64,000 nucleotides of DNA, taken from the NCBI RefSeq assembly GCF_963678975.1, contig NC_089274.1:27839053-27903052 (forward strand), written 5' to 3'. Position numbers and translations under genes: made by a program. Position 1 is the first letter of the stretch. Every line of letters starts with the position of its first letter. Positions 35,146-46,313 of this stretch are shown one piece after another. The notes beneath the pieces were generated by a model. It made no database searches, was not told where the DNA came from, and saw only the letters and a program-made list of their open reading frames with translations. Source of the DNA: Dysidea avara (taxonomy: Eukaryota; Porifera; Demospongiae; Dictyoceratida; Dysideidae).

Positions 35146-35575
35146 TCCAAAACAGCCAAGCTGTAAAAAAACAGTGCGGCCCTCAAAAAGGCTATGGTGA
35201 AAAAAGATGTGAAATCCAAGGTGGCGGCCAAGAAATGGCTGTGATGGTAGGTTAATGGTAAAAATTTTAATAATGACAATTCAGGTGAATTTTTGTGCCG
35301 CTTGGTCTTGGCAAAAAAATTCACCTAAATTGCCGTTATTAAAATTTTTACCATTAACCTACCATCACAGCCATTTCTTGGCCGCCACCTTGGATTTCAC
35401 ATCTTTTTTCACCATAGCCTTTTTGAGGGCAGCACTGTTTTTTTACAGCTTGGCTGTTTTGGATTAGATTTCATTTCTTTTTGTATTTGTATACCACCGG
35501 CCGGCTTTGGGACTTTTTTAACCTGTCTTTTTTTTCTTTACCACAGGAAGAAGAAAAGATGAAGCAGATGTAATT
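35146..35575. mobile_element. MITE, family A, copy 3 (nearly perfect palindrome)
   Basis: ATCCAAAACAGCCAAGCTGT at the left and the exact inverse at about 35464, with arms of well over 100 bp that match almost base for base. The centre holds TTCAGGTGAATTTTTGTGCC. The right flank carries the family's trailing part, including a CACAG / GAAGAAGAAAAGATGAAGCA segment at about 35546 that also follows the copy at 62765. Confidence 0.82.
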
Positions 35576-35639
35576 TAAATATTTCTGATTTTATCAGTAA
35601 ATGTACAAATTATATATATATAATACATATATTTATTAC

Positions 35640-38275
35640 AGAACTCTCCATGGTGGTTTCTTTGTAACTGAACACTCTACAAGGTGACTTCTTCTTGATG
35701 CCCTCTCTACAGGGTGAATTGTTAGTAGCTGAATAATCTACAAGGTAACTTCTTCTAGCTGATCTCTCTACAGGGTGGTTTGTTTGTAGCTGAATTCTGT
35801 GCAGGTGATTTGTTTGCAGCTGAGCTCTTTACAGAATGGTTTCTTTGTAGCTGAACTCTCTACAAGGTAACTTCTTCTAACTAATCTTTCTACAGGGCAA
35901 TTTGTTTGTGGCTGAATTTTCTACAGGGTGATTTCTTTGAAGCTGAACTCTCTACAAGGTAACTTCTTCTAGCTGATCTTTCTACAGGGAGATTTGTTTG
36001 TAGCTGAACTCTCTACAGGTGATTTGTTTGCAGCTGAACTCTCTACATGATGGTTCTTTGTAGCTGAACTCTCTACAAGGTGACTTCTTCTAGCTGATCT
36101 TTCTACAGGGAGATTTGGTTGCAGCTGAACTCTCTACATGATGGTTTCTTTGTAACTGAACACTCTACAAGGTGACTTCTTCTAATTGCTCTCTCTACAG
36201 GGTGAATTGTTTGTAGCTGAACTCTCTACAAGGTAACTTCTTCTAGCTGATCTTTCTACAGGGAGATTTGTTTGTAGCTGAACTCTCTACAGGTGATTTG
36301 TTTGCAGCTGAACTCTCTACATGATGGTTCTTTGTAGCTGAACTCTCTACAAGGTGACTTCTTCTAGCTGATCTTTCTACAGGGAGATTTGGTTGCAGCT
36401 GAACTCTCTACATGATGGTTTCTTTGTAACTGAACTCTCTACAAGGTGATTTCTTCTAGCTGATCTTTCTACAGGGTGATTTGTTTGTAGCTGAATTCTC
36501 TACAAGGAAACTTCTTCTAGCTGATCTGTCTACAGGGAGATTTGTTTGTAGCTGAACTCTCTACAGGTTATTTGTTTGCAGCTGAACTCTCTACATGATG
36601 GTTTTTTTGTAGCTGAACTCTCTACAACGAAACTTCTTCTAACTGATCTCTCTACAGGGAGATTTGTTTGTAGCTGAACTCTCTACAGGTGATTTGTTTG
36701 CAGCTGAACTCTCTACATGATGGTTCCTTTGTAGCTGAACTCTCTACAAGATAACTTCTTCTAGCTGATCTTTCTACAGGGTGATTTGTTTGTAGCTGAA
36801 CTCTCTACAAGGAAACTTCTTCTAACTGATCTCTCTACAGGGAGATTTGTTTGTAGCTGAACTCTCTACAGGTGATTTGTTTGCAGCTGAACTCTCTACA
36901 TGATGGTTCCTTTGTAGCTGAACTCTCTACAAGATAACTTCTTCTAGCTGATCTTTCTACAGGGTGATTTGTTTGTAGCTGAACTCTCTACAAGGAAACT
37001 TCTTCTAACTGATCTCTCTACAGGGAGATTTGTTTGTAGCTGAACTCTCTACAGGTGATTTGTTTGCAGCTGAACTCTCTACATGATGGTTTCTTTGTAG
37101 CTGAACTCTCTACAAGATAACTTCTTCTAGCTGATCTCTCTACAGGGAGATTTGTTTGTAGCTAAACTCTCTATAGGTGATTTGTTTGCAGCTGAACTCT
37201 CTACAACATGGTTTCTTTGTAGCTGAACTCTCCACAAGGTAACTTCTTCTAGCTGATCTTTCTACAGGGTGATTTGTTTGTAGCTGAACTCTCTACAAGG
37301 AAACTTCTTCTAACTGATCTCTCTACAGGGAGATTTGTTTGTAGCTCAACTCTCTACAGGTGATTTGTTTGCAGCTGAACTCTCTACATGATGGTTTCTT
37401 TGTAGCTGAACTCTCTACAAGATAACTTCTTCTAGCTGATCTCTCTACAGGGAGATTTGTTTGTAGCTAAACTCTCTATAGGTGATTTGTTTGCAGCTGA
37501 ACTCTCTACAACATGGTTTCTTTGTAGCTGAACTCTCCACAAGGTAACTTCTTCTAGCTGATCTTTCTACAGGGTGATTTGTTTGTAGCTGAACTCTCTA
37601 CAAGGAAACTTCTTCTAGCTGATCTCTCTACAGGGAGATTTGTTTGTAGCTGAACTCTCTACAGGTGATTTGTTTGCAGCTGAACTCTCTACATGGTGGT
37701 TTCTTTGTAGCTGAACTCTCTACAAGGTAATTTCTTTTAGCTGATGTCTCTACAAGGTCACTAGTTTGTAACTGAATTCTCTACATGATGGTTTCTTTGT
37801 AACTGAACTCTCTGCAAGGTGACTTCTTCTAGCTGATCTCTCTACAGGGTGATTTGGTTGTAGCTGAACTCTCTACAAGGAAACTTCTTCTGGCTGATCT
37901 CTCTACAGGTGATTTGTTTGCAGCTGAACTCTCTACATGATGGTTTCTTTGTAGCTGAACTCTCTACAAGGTAACTTCTTCTATTGATCTCTCTACAGGG
38001 CGATTTGTTTGTAGTTGAACTCTCTACATGGTAGTTTCTTTGTAGTTGAACTCTACAAGGTGATTTCTTCTAGCTGAACTATCCCTTTCCATAGTTGCAT
38101 GAACTCCCTATAAGGTAACTTTTTCTAGCTGATCTCTCTACAGGGTGAATTGTTTGTAGCTGATCTCTCTACAGGGTGACTTGTTTGTAGCTGATCTCTA
38201 TACAGGTTGCTTGTTTCTAGCTGATCTCTATACAGGTTGCTTGTTTCTAGCTGATCTCTTTAATTCTCTTCAGGG
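35640..38275. repeat. Satellite array with higher-order structure
   Basis: About 2.6 kb of tandem 29-31 bp monomers built on TAGCTGAACTCTCTACA or TAGCTGATCTCTCTACAGGG. Monomer types alternate (ending GGTGACTTCTTC, GGGAGATTTGTTTG, CATGATGGTTTCTTTG). A block of about six monomers repeats with a period near 183 bp, seen for example between 36716 and 36899. Both edges show more diverged units. No long open frame runs through it. Confidence 0.9.
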
Positions 38276-38276
38276 T

Positions 38277-39115
38277 GACTGCTCTATTAGGATGACTGCT
38301 CTATTAGAGTATCTCAATCTCGCACTTGCTGCACCAAGTTGGATTTCGTGTTATAACTCCGTGGCTTTAAGTCCGATTCTTCTACACCATTGAAGAGCCT
38401 TTCTAAGATGATTACTCCATCTATACAGCGATTTTCAAAGCATTCCCCTTAGCGGTTTATCTGGTAGGCGTGGCAAGTAGTCGTTTTTTTTATTAGCTAA
38501 TCTCGATTGCGTAATTGTTACACTGTTGGTTTTTTCGTTGTATCTTCCTGGTTTTTAGCTCGATTTCTTTCAAACCACAAAAGGTTTGAGGTTCAACAGT
38601 TAACCTAATTACCCACCGATTTTCAGCTTCTTCCCATACGCGGTTTACCCTGTAGGCGTGACAACATATTGGTGTTATTTTTCGTGAATAATCGATCATA
38701 ACTCTTTTCCTGTTTATCGTATCCTAGCCAAAGTTGGTACAGAGATGTGCCTTTATACCCCCCTTCTGTGTGCCAAATTTCAAGGCAATCGGATATGGCG
38801 TTCGCGTTTTATAGCAGTTTTTGTAAGTGTGCGAAAAGAGGAAGAAAAATAAGAAGAAAAAAAAACGAAGAAACTAAGCCAATTTTTGAAGTCGCATATC
38901 TCGGGAACGCGTGAAGCGATTTCGCTCTAATTTGGAATGTGGAGTGCTGAAGGTGGAGGGAGTGTCCACAGCAAAAATCGTCTTGTTTCATCAAGGCAGC
39001 ACAGAGCTACGGAGGTGCGAAAATTGCGTTTTCTTTCTTCCTGTCAATATACTACGGGTGTTGCGCACCAGCTTCTTGGGCCGCACGACACACTACCGTG
39101 TGTCTTGATGCACGA
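38277..39115 (+). repeat. Long dispersed repeat B, copy 2
   Basis: It starts with two tandem motif copies (GACTGCTCTATTAGGAT and GACTGCTCTATTAGAGTATC) directly after the satellite. It continues with the sequence shared with 4418-5085 (CGTGAATAATCGATCATAAC, AAGTTGGTAC, GTGTGCGAAAAGAGG) and ends GGGCCGCACGACACACTACC with the GTGTGTCTTGATG hairpin partner. Small open frames on both strands are not conserved between the two copies. Confidence 0.65.
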
Positions 39116-39400
39116 CTTGGATTTTGCCATGAAAACCACTCAGATGGAGAGTATTTTGTTATTCTCACTATCCTGTGAGTTGAAAAACATTGGGCTAAGG
39201 TGAGAGCTAGTGCTATATAGCTTGTTCACCAATCAGTTGTGCACATATCCAAAAACGGACCACACCCATATCACAAAGTTACCACTCTGCATGAAGTAAC
39301 CACTCTACAAGCAAGCTTACCTATCTAGACATTTAGTAAACTCCATAATTATTCCATCAACGATTTAATAGCCTGATTAGTATCAAAGAGTATGGTAGTA
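39115..39400 (+). repeat. Dispersed repeat D, fragment
   Basis: CCATGAAAACCACTCAGATGG through AACATTGGGCTAAGGTGAGA and GACCACACCCATATCAC corresponds to the middle of repeat D at 54880-55090. It seems to be the continuation of the D fragment at 34990-35145, split by the intervening MITE, satellite and repeat B. Confidence 0.6.
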
Positions 39401-39591
39401 CTAGAATCCTCCAAAAAATGCTGCACATTGCCTAAAATGCAGCCTTCAAAAATTATCCTAGAGACATCTTATGCCACGAAAATCACCTTTACGGAATAAC
39501 ATTTGTCCATCTAACATAAAATACAGCATTAAAACCCTTACCGGTGACCGGATATAGAAGTTTTAAAAATCATCAAAACTTGAAATTTGGT

Positions 39592-39595
<4 letters not shown>

Positions 39596-39626
<31 letters not shown>

Positions 39627-39735
39627 ACTCACTCACTCACTCACTCACTCACTCACTCACTCACTCACTCACTCACTCACTCACTCACTCACTCACTCAC
39701 TCACTCACTAACTCACTCACTCACTCACTCACTCA
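39596..39735. repeat. Microsatellite block (TGCC)n then (CTCA)n
   Basis: Pure TGCC units at 39596-39624 pass directly into CTCA units to about 39735, broken by a single AACT unit. Confidence 0.95.
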
Positions 39736-39739
39736 CCAG

Positions 39740-40075
39740 TCGCAAGCCTAGAGGCCTAACGAAGCAGCGCACGGCCACTATTTTATGCCACAGTAATAAA
39801 CTCACCAGTGGGACATGCTTTTGGGGTTCCGACGAGTGTAGGCCCTCTGCACCTTGTCATTTCTTTTATCTTCAATCAGGCTGCTTGTCTTCTTCATCCA
39901 ATGAAACCATATCAAGACATTAATTTTCCATATCGACACTTTCTTTCAGCAGCATATTTAGATGCCACAGAATTATTTCACAGCTGGATTTCAGAAGTGC
40001 TTCAGTCCCGGCACTACAATAAGAGGTATACTATATCTGCAATTTTGCGATTGGGATCCCGTTCGTAATAGGTTC
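39740..40075. repeat. Dispersed repeat E, copy 1
   Basis: The segment with GTGGGACATGCTTTTGGGGT and TCATCCAATGAAACCATAT has an inverted copy at 59590-59790 and a diverged inverted copy at 63760-64000. Its outer part (GCAAGCCTAGAGGCCTAACG) also reappears inverted at the very end of the window. The 86-codon open frame inside it is not preserved in the other copies. Confidence 0.6.
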
Positions 40076-40632
40076 ATGACCACACCCATCAGATAAAGAT
40101 CTAGGTGGACTACAGAGGAGGTTGGTCACGCATCATCATTCATCTCGTGATCTCAAAGGAAGGGTTGAACTAATTCAACCTTCACACCTCTTAATATTTT
40201 AAAGGATGGATTGTATATCCATACCAGAGCGTCCCAGAGTGTCCCAGTGATATTACAAGCCTTCTCAGTACAATGCATTACTTTCCTAGCTGCTAAACAA
40301 GCCTTAACACATAGAACAATGCTTGGTTGTATAATTCCACGTCATAGGATTATGACGCGTGACCAACCTCCTCTGGATGGACTAGTGGCAATAAAGTGCA
40401 GAGACCACACCTCTTAACAATATAGCTGACCACACCTCTTAACAATATAGCTATTTACTTGTAAACAAGATGACCTCATGCCTTATTGGTCTAACTAACT
40501 GCACACGCTTTTGTTGACTCGAGATACTCTAATAGAACAGTCACTCTAATACAACAGTCATGTATGATATTCTAATAGAACAGTCACAAGTTACACTGTA
40601 ACGAGCTATGCTACAACAAAAAACCAATTAAA

Positions 40633-40905
40633 GTAGAATTTTTAAAATGTTAATTTAAAAATGAAGTAGGGGTCTATGCAATAAAAAGTAGTGAAATGAG
40701 AGATAAATGATGGTATTACAGCATAGCTCGAAGTCCCTACTTTGGCACATTAGCTATGTATAACAATTATTTTGTTCAATACTAAAGTAGGGACTTTCCC
40801 ACCAAACTATGCTGTAATACCATCATTCATCTCTTGTTTCACTACTTTTTGTTGCATAGATCCCTACTTCATTTTTAAATTAACAATTTTTAAAATACCT
40901 AGTAT
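40633..40905. mobile_element. MITE, family F (GAAGTAGGGRTC arms), copy 1
   Basis: Arms of about 110 bp: TTTTTAAAATGTTAATTTAA then AAATGAAGTAGGGGTCTATG at the left, with the inverted sequence at the right ending TTAACAATTTTTAAAATAC. Related copies are at 59320-59545 and 63150-63425, and the arms of the foldback at 41597 are related too. Confidence 0.8.
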
Positions 40906-40907
40906 GT

Positions 40908-41066
40908 ATTAGGATGGATGGCTGTGGTATTCAGGATTAATAATGACAGCATTGTAAACAGGAAGGAGTAAAACAGTGCAAGGCGAAGCCAAACACTATT
41001 TTCTCCCTGTTTACAATGTGAAAACAATTAATCTTGAATACCACAGCCATCCGTCCTATTACAAAT
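40908..41066. mobile_element. Short palindromic MITE (GGATGGCTGTGGTATTCA arms)
   Basis: TAGGATGGATGGCTGTGGTA at the left is matched by TACCACAGCCATCCGTCCTA at the right, with arms of about 65 bp and a GCAAGGCGAAGCC-containing centre. Confidence 0.8.
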
Positions 41067-41596
41067 TAATCCGACAACCATAGCAACTGTTACTAAGTAA
41101 TAGAAATTCAAAATAAGCACTGCAAAAGACCAATCACACTTAGTTACCATTGCTGTGGTCTCAAAACAATGTTTACCTTAGCAATGGTTACCTAGCAACT
41201 GCTACAACTAAGCAACAATGTACAACATTGTTGCTATGGGCATTTATCATTATGGTAACACTAGTTGTGAAGTCAGACATTTACTTCTAATAGAAACACA
41301 CCACACTATTTTAGCCAATCAGATTTAGTATTACAGATTTTTGTCAAGGGACCTTGACAAACAACTGCAATACTAATTCTATTGGTTAATTGTTTGACAT
41401 ATTTCAAATCAATATGTCAAGGTACTACTGAGAGTATTATATTGTAACACATTAACTTGTCGGATTAAAACATTAAACTTGCATAACCGAAATCCTCCGT
41501 GATATCTCTAGGATTTGTCCATTCATCGTAACCGAATGTAACTAGCTGCTGATCCGTAATCAACATTTTTAGGCATGCATACATATACAAGTACAT

Positions 41597-42625
41597 GGAA
41601 TTTTCAACTAGAGTAGGGACCATAGCAATTCGATAAAAAGTACTGAAACAAGCTGGAGTAGTGCACGATATAGTCACAGTAAAGCAATAAGAAGTGTTAT
41701 ATCCCTACTGTGCATCTTAGCACACTTAGCACAGTAGGGATATAACACTTCTTATTGTTTTACTGTGACTTACAGGTTTTTGCAATTGAATTCGGCGACT
41801 TTGCAATTGAATTCGTCCCGTTTGCAATTGAGTTCGTCGCTTTTGCAATTGAATTTGTCCCGTTTGCAATTGAATTCGTCCCGTTTGCAATTGAATTCGT
41901 CGGTTTTGCAATTGAATTCGTCGGTTTTGCAATTGAATTCGTCCCGTTTGCAATTGAATTCGTCGCTTTTGCAGTTAAATTCGTCCATAACAAGAATGGC
42001 AGCTGGAGCAAACATGAAAACAGGATGTAGCAGCTGCTACAAGAACTTGTTCAAGTACAACAGTAGTAAACAACTCTTTATAAGGCAATAATTCTTCCTC
42101 TACAGCCTCTCCAACAACATTCCAAACCCTACTACGCCATTCGCGATGGGTGTGGTCACTCGCGAGCAAGCTAATTAACTTGTCAGACAGCTATCAACTT
42201 CGCGTACTACCAGCTTCAATTACCTTCTAGTGTCTCAAGTGTAACTCTCCAAGGCATAAATAGTTCATCTCTTAATGAACGGGTTGGTTTTTTGGAGCCA
42301 TTTTGTTTATGACGAATTGTAATGCAAACGCGACGAATTCTATTGCAAAACCGACTAATTCAACTGCAAAAGCGACGAATTCAATTGCAAAAGCGACGAA
42401 TTCAATTGCAAACGGGACGAATTCAATTGCAATACCGACGAATTCAATTGCAATACCGACGAATTCAATTGCAAACGGGACGAATTCAATTGCAAACGGG
42501 ACGAATTCAATTGCAAAGGCGACGAATTCAATTGCAAAAACCTGTAATATCGTACACTACTCCAGCTCGTTTCAGTGCTTTTTATCAATAAGCTATGGTC
42601 CCTTCTCTAGTTGAAAATTCCAATT
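41597..42625. mobile_element. Foldback-type element with minisatellite arms
   Basis: The outer arms ATTTTCAACTAGAGTAGGGA...AAGCTGGAGTAGTG (left) and their inverse (42542-42618) enclose two inverted arrays of 21-bp units, TTTGCAATTGAATTCGTCCC in type, at about 41774-41990 and 42312-42541. Each array has about ten or eleven units. Between them is a 300-bp single-copy centre. Long inverted repeats made of short tandem units are the hallmark of foldback elements such as Drosophila FB. The outer arms are related to MITE family F. Open frames in the arrays (FAIEFV, DEFNCK or NSIAK repeats) exist in several frames on both strands and are by-products of a 21-bp period. Confidence 0.82.
41672..41770. 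mobile_element. Perfect hairpin element inside the left foldback arm
   Basis: AGTCACAGTAAAGCAATAAG...CCCTACTGTGC (42 bp) is followed by a 15-base loop and its inverse with a single mismatch. It interrupts CGATAT|TACAGG of the left arm; the right arm still reads CGATATTACAGG there, so this is a later insertion. Confidence 0.78.
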
Positions 42626-42671
42626 TATTGTGTACTTGTTTGTTAACTTTTTTTTGCAAATAATCATTATA

Positions 42672-42995
42672 AGTGGTGAATCCACGCATACCACATCTAA
42701 AATAGCACCGTGCACCCCAGCTATACCAAGTATCGTCTGAACAAGTCAAGAATCTATTATGCTTCATTGTCAGCTATGTTCAACCCGTTACATAGCATTT
42801 CAAATAAAAAACTGTTCAAAAAGCACCCCTGCAATCCACGCATACCAAAAGAAAGAAATGGTGCCGTGTGCCCCAGTTATATCAATTGTCGTCTGAAAAG
42901 TGAAGTATCCATTACACTTTGTTGTCGGCTATGTGCAACCCGTTACAAAGTAGTACGAATCAAGAACTGTTTGAAAAGCACCACTGCAATCAAAA
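42672..42995 (+). repeat. Tandem duplication of about 160 bp
   Basis: Two copies, each with CCACGCATACCA, GCACCGTGCACCCCAG or GTGCCGTGTGCCCCAG, ATGTTCAACCCGTTACA or ATGTGCAACCCGTTACA, and AAAAAGCACC or GAAAAGCACC. A weak AAAGCACCAC relative stands just outside the right end of the large element (about 53360). Confidence 0.65.
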
Positions 42996-43429
42996 TAGTC
43001 TCTATGAAAAATACGGACAATTTCCGTCACGAAGGGAAGTCATCATGTGCTACCGCCAAATCAACACTTTTCACTGTCAGCAAAGATGAATGAGACATAA
43101 AGGAGGACACTAGTAATAGTCAAGTGGCTTAGCAGCATTAAAATGCATTATTGTTACAAAGCGGATAAAAGTACCAAATATTTTTTAGAGCTTCTGTAAA
43201 CCATACTGATGGGTTTTAGCCTAGGAGCCCTCACGAAATCATTAATATTCACCTGATTTTCCAATTTGAATTTTTATAAATTAGCAATTTATACTACTAT
43301 TGTATGATTTGTATTCCATCAACTGTAAATTAAATATACAAGAGTAAAGAGTAACAGGCAATGAAAAGAAAATCTTGCATGGATGAGCATGAGTAGGAAA
43401 AAAGAACTAATAAAAGACAGGCAATTGAT

Positions 43430-43747
43430 ATGGATGTTTGCTTGTTTTGTCAGAAAGGAAATGAGGAAGACGATCTTCATCAGGTTCTAACATTTGATGC
43501 AGACACAAATATACGAACCATGATTACTGAGCTAAAGGATACTATCCTTCTTTCTCGAATTGATGGAGGAGACCTAATTGCAAAAGAAACTATGTATCAC
43601 TTGAAATGCTTGGTTAATTTAAGGTGGTTTGAAGGATATTTTAAAAATTCAGTTGTAAGCACATTTGTAGAGCTATGCGAAAGCAAACACCGTTACATCG
43701 TAGACCAGCTCTTCCTCTACCTTCATGATGATTTGTACAGCCATTAG
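43430..43747 (+). pseudogene. First exon region of the large transposon protein
   Basis: The frame opens MDVCLFCQKGNEEDDLHQVL and reads TFDADTNIRTMITELKDTIL, then IDGGDLIAKETMYHLKCLVN. CLFC and YHLKC could form a small zinc-binding site. The segment matches my memory of the N-terminus of an uncharacterised repeated protein family in cnidarians and sponges (CxxC..., TELQDT.LLAKI.GGDLIA, YH..CL..L). After about 43625 the family resemblance fades, so the exon or the similarity ends there. The gene resumes more than 5 kb downstream, beyond the tandem duplication. Confidence 0.6.
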
Positions 43748-44640
43748 ATGCTGAACTATAACGCTATAGAGCCGATTGTAAGAGCAAGCAAAAATATTTT
43801 CGGCGTCAGTTTATGCAAAACTTGTTCCACATTACGGCGAAGTAAAACGTATAATCTATTCTTTAGCAGCATAAGCAGGGCGCAATCAACACAACTTCAG
43901 CCTATGCCAGGCTGAAACACAGCTATGGGATTTTGAAACCCTTTTGGCCACCGCGAAGGGACCTAAAACCTGCTGTAACATCGACAGGCAGTACAAAAAT
44001 CTTTTTTTTCTCGACATGCGGCCCTGCTAAACTAACCAGTCGCTTATTTTACGCTAATACAGAGGTCTCCCTCACTAGTATACAAGAAAAAACTGACGCA
44101 GAAAGTTGTACTAACACTTTAGCATACCATACAAAACCACAAATGACATATGCCGCCTAAGTTTCGCGCGAACCACCCGAATCCCTGTGAACAAAGCTTC
44201 TAAACTACTCTACTTACTTTAGTGAATGTCTTCTTTAATAATACTCACACAATAGTAACAAATTTCTTCTTGTTACAAGGCAATGGGCCTTAGTACGCGC
44301 AGCTGCCATTTTAATTATTACGTAAACACTAATCACATGATGCAATAAATGAATTTTTGTGGCAGGACGCATGGCTTCGTTTGCAATGGCTTCAAAACCA
44401 CAACTTTCAGGTAACCGTCACCTTAAGAAATCGTTTCAGAAGCCATACATAAAGTTTAAGTATTAAACACAGTTAATGTTGTGAAGCGTAGGCTGTGCAA
44501 ATACCCAAAATATTAGCATGCAACAGTGGGCTCTAATAAGAACAACGCATGCGCAACAAAGTGAGCAGAACACGTTGGCAGTAATTCATACCTGTTGTAA
44601 TAAAACTTGCCAGTTACAGTGGCTTTAAATCTTCAAGATG

Positions 44641-45130
44641 AATACTCGTAGTGCTCGCCGGCTGAGGAAAGGGAGGGTCGTCGTCCTTGGGAAGGTCGAC
44701 TGCTGGATTGAGCAAGCAAAGAACTTTGTCACGCCGGAGGAAGGGCCGCCTAAAGGAACAAGTATTCCAGACAGGTCGACGACGCGACAAGATGCGATAC
44801 TACAATGCTAGTAGCCGCCTTCAGGGTCGTTTCTACAAGTTGCTTACCTTGGCCCAAGCACGGTGTCACTGTCGCCTGGAACAGCTCCGACGCCGCTGGA
44901 CTCAATACCAACAGTAACTACAGCTCCACCTCATGCCATAGCCAGTTCGTCGGACGCCACCTAATCAACAAAAATGTAGGGAAATCACGTGGTGGGCATC
45001 AATCAGAATCTTCGAGGACAAACAACACGACTATCGCGAAACGGCCTCAGTCAAGATGCTGCATCGGCTGTAGTTCTGACTGGATTCCTTCACTGTGCCA
45101 GCCTGGATTCCTTCACCGTGCCAGCTGCTA
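44641..45130 (+). other. GC-richer stretch with degraded open frame
   Basis: One frame reads MNTRSARRLRKGRVVVLGKV, then a stop pair, then a Pro/Thr/Ser-rich stretch (GPSTVSLSPGTAPTPLDSIP). Base composition differs from the surroundings. It may be coding sequence of the transposon before block Q, but no family is recognised. Confidence 0.3.
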
Positions 45131-45269
45131 CCACAAGTAGAGATTGCTGTTGAGGGATGCTCGCAGTTCAAATCTTTGTCAGGAGAGATGCTCTTTTATC
45201 CTGCCTGCAGTCACAGACAAGTCCCTCCAGTTCAGAGTGCCATCAGGAAATTGGGTTGCTAACAGCTGC

Positions 45270-45485
45270 TTGCCTCTCCCATCCAGATCAGTATCAGGAG
45301 ACGCTCTCCCAACCAGATTACTAGCTGAAGATGCTCTCCCATCCAGATTATTATTAGGAGACGCTCTCCCATTCAAACTGCCGATGCTCTCCCAACCAGA
45401 TTGCTAGCCGGAGACGCTCTCCCATCCAGATCACTACCAGGAGACGCTCTCCCAACCAGATCACTAGCTGAAGATGCTCTCCCAA
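45270..45485 (+). repeat. 30-bp VNTR, copy 1
   Basis: Tandem units of CTCTCCCATCCAGATCA plus TTATTAGGAGACG or TAGCTGAAGATG, 30 bp each. It ends in a second copy of CGACTATCGCGAAACGGCCT (45493), which also stands before the array at 45032, so the array is bounded by a direct repeat. Confidence 0.85.
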
Positions 45486-45610
45486 ACACCACGACTATCG
45501 CGAAACGGCCTCAAACAAGATGCTGCATCGGGTAAGCAACAGTATAATACCAATTGGTGTACTAGTATAATCTTGCACACCGTCCCCACACACACTGTAT
45601 ATATTTGCAT

Positions 45611-46313
45611 GCAATCAGTGGGGATGTACCGGTACATCGTATCAGTGGCCAATATGGCGATTTTGTTTTTTTTTGCCAATATCGGTTGGTCTCAATATAG
45701 CTGCCAAAATCAATATAATATACCAAAATAGTCTTTGCCATGGTAAAGCCGCATTATACCCTCTGTTATCTAGCAAACAAAGCTGGGGAAACAGTAGTTT
45801 TATCCTTGAAAAGAAGTGTTACGCTACGAGAAGCCATAGAAATACGCGCATAGCAAACATTCTTTGTTATAACCATACAAAAATGATCATAGTGGAGAGC
45901 TATAAAAAAAAAAATAATAATAATAATTAAAAAAAAAAAAAAAAAAAAGCAACCATGGGATGAATAAACTAGAAACACAGCTTGAAACAACCAGCCATCT
46001 CTACAAGCCATTAAAAATACGGAGTGATTTGGACTTATCTTGGTGGGAGCACGTACTAAATAATAATAAAAAAATAATTTACTTGTGGGTGCCTCACGGT
46101 CTGGGCTGTTAATTGAGGCCACACCACCACAGGGCTGTTAATTGAGGCCAACCATTGGCAGTGATTGTTAGGACTTGGAACTACTTACTAAGTGTATCTT
46201 ATGGCAAGTTTCTCAGTTTCCTCTAATCTAAATCTTTATTATATTGGGTCGGTATCGGTGTTCTGACTCAGTATATCGCTTATATTGAAATTTCTCTATT
46301 GGTACACCTCCAG
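45611..46313. mobile_element. hAT-like element inserted in duplication copy 1
   Basis: Left end CAGTGGGGATGTACCGGTAC and, inverted at the right, ACTGGAGGTGTACCAATAGA; CAGNGG(T)GTACC ends are common in hAT elements. Both sides continue into TATCG/CGATA-rich subterminal sequence. The centre has an A-rich run (45908-45949) and a duplicated GGGCTGTTAATTGAGGCC. It is absent from duplication copy 2. Confidence 0.6.

Noticed and set aside
41726..42614. Many overlapping open frames of 75-108 codons, some with DEFNCK units resembling LDL-receptor cysteine repeats
   Set aside because: All derive from the 21-bp minisatellite, are open in several frames on both strands, and lack the six-cysteine spacing of LDL-receptor modules.
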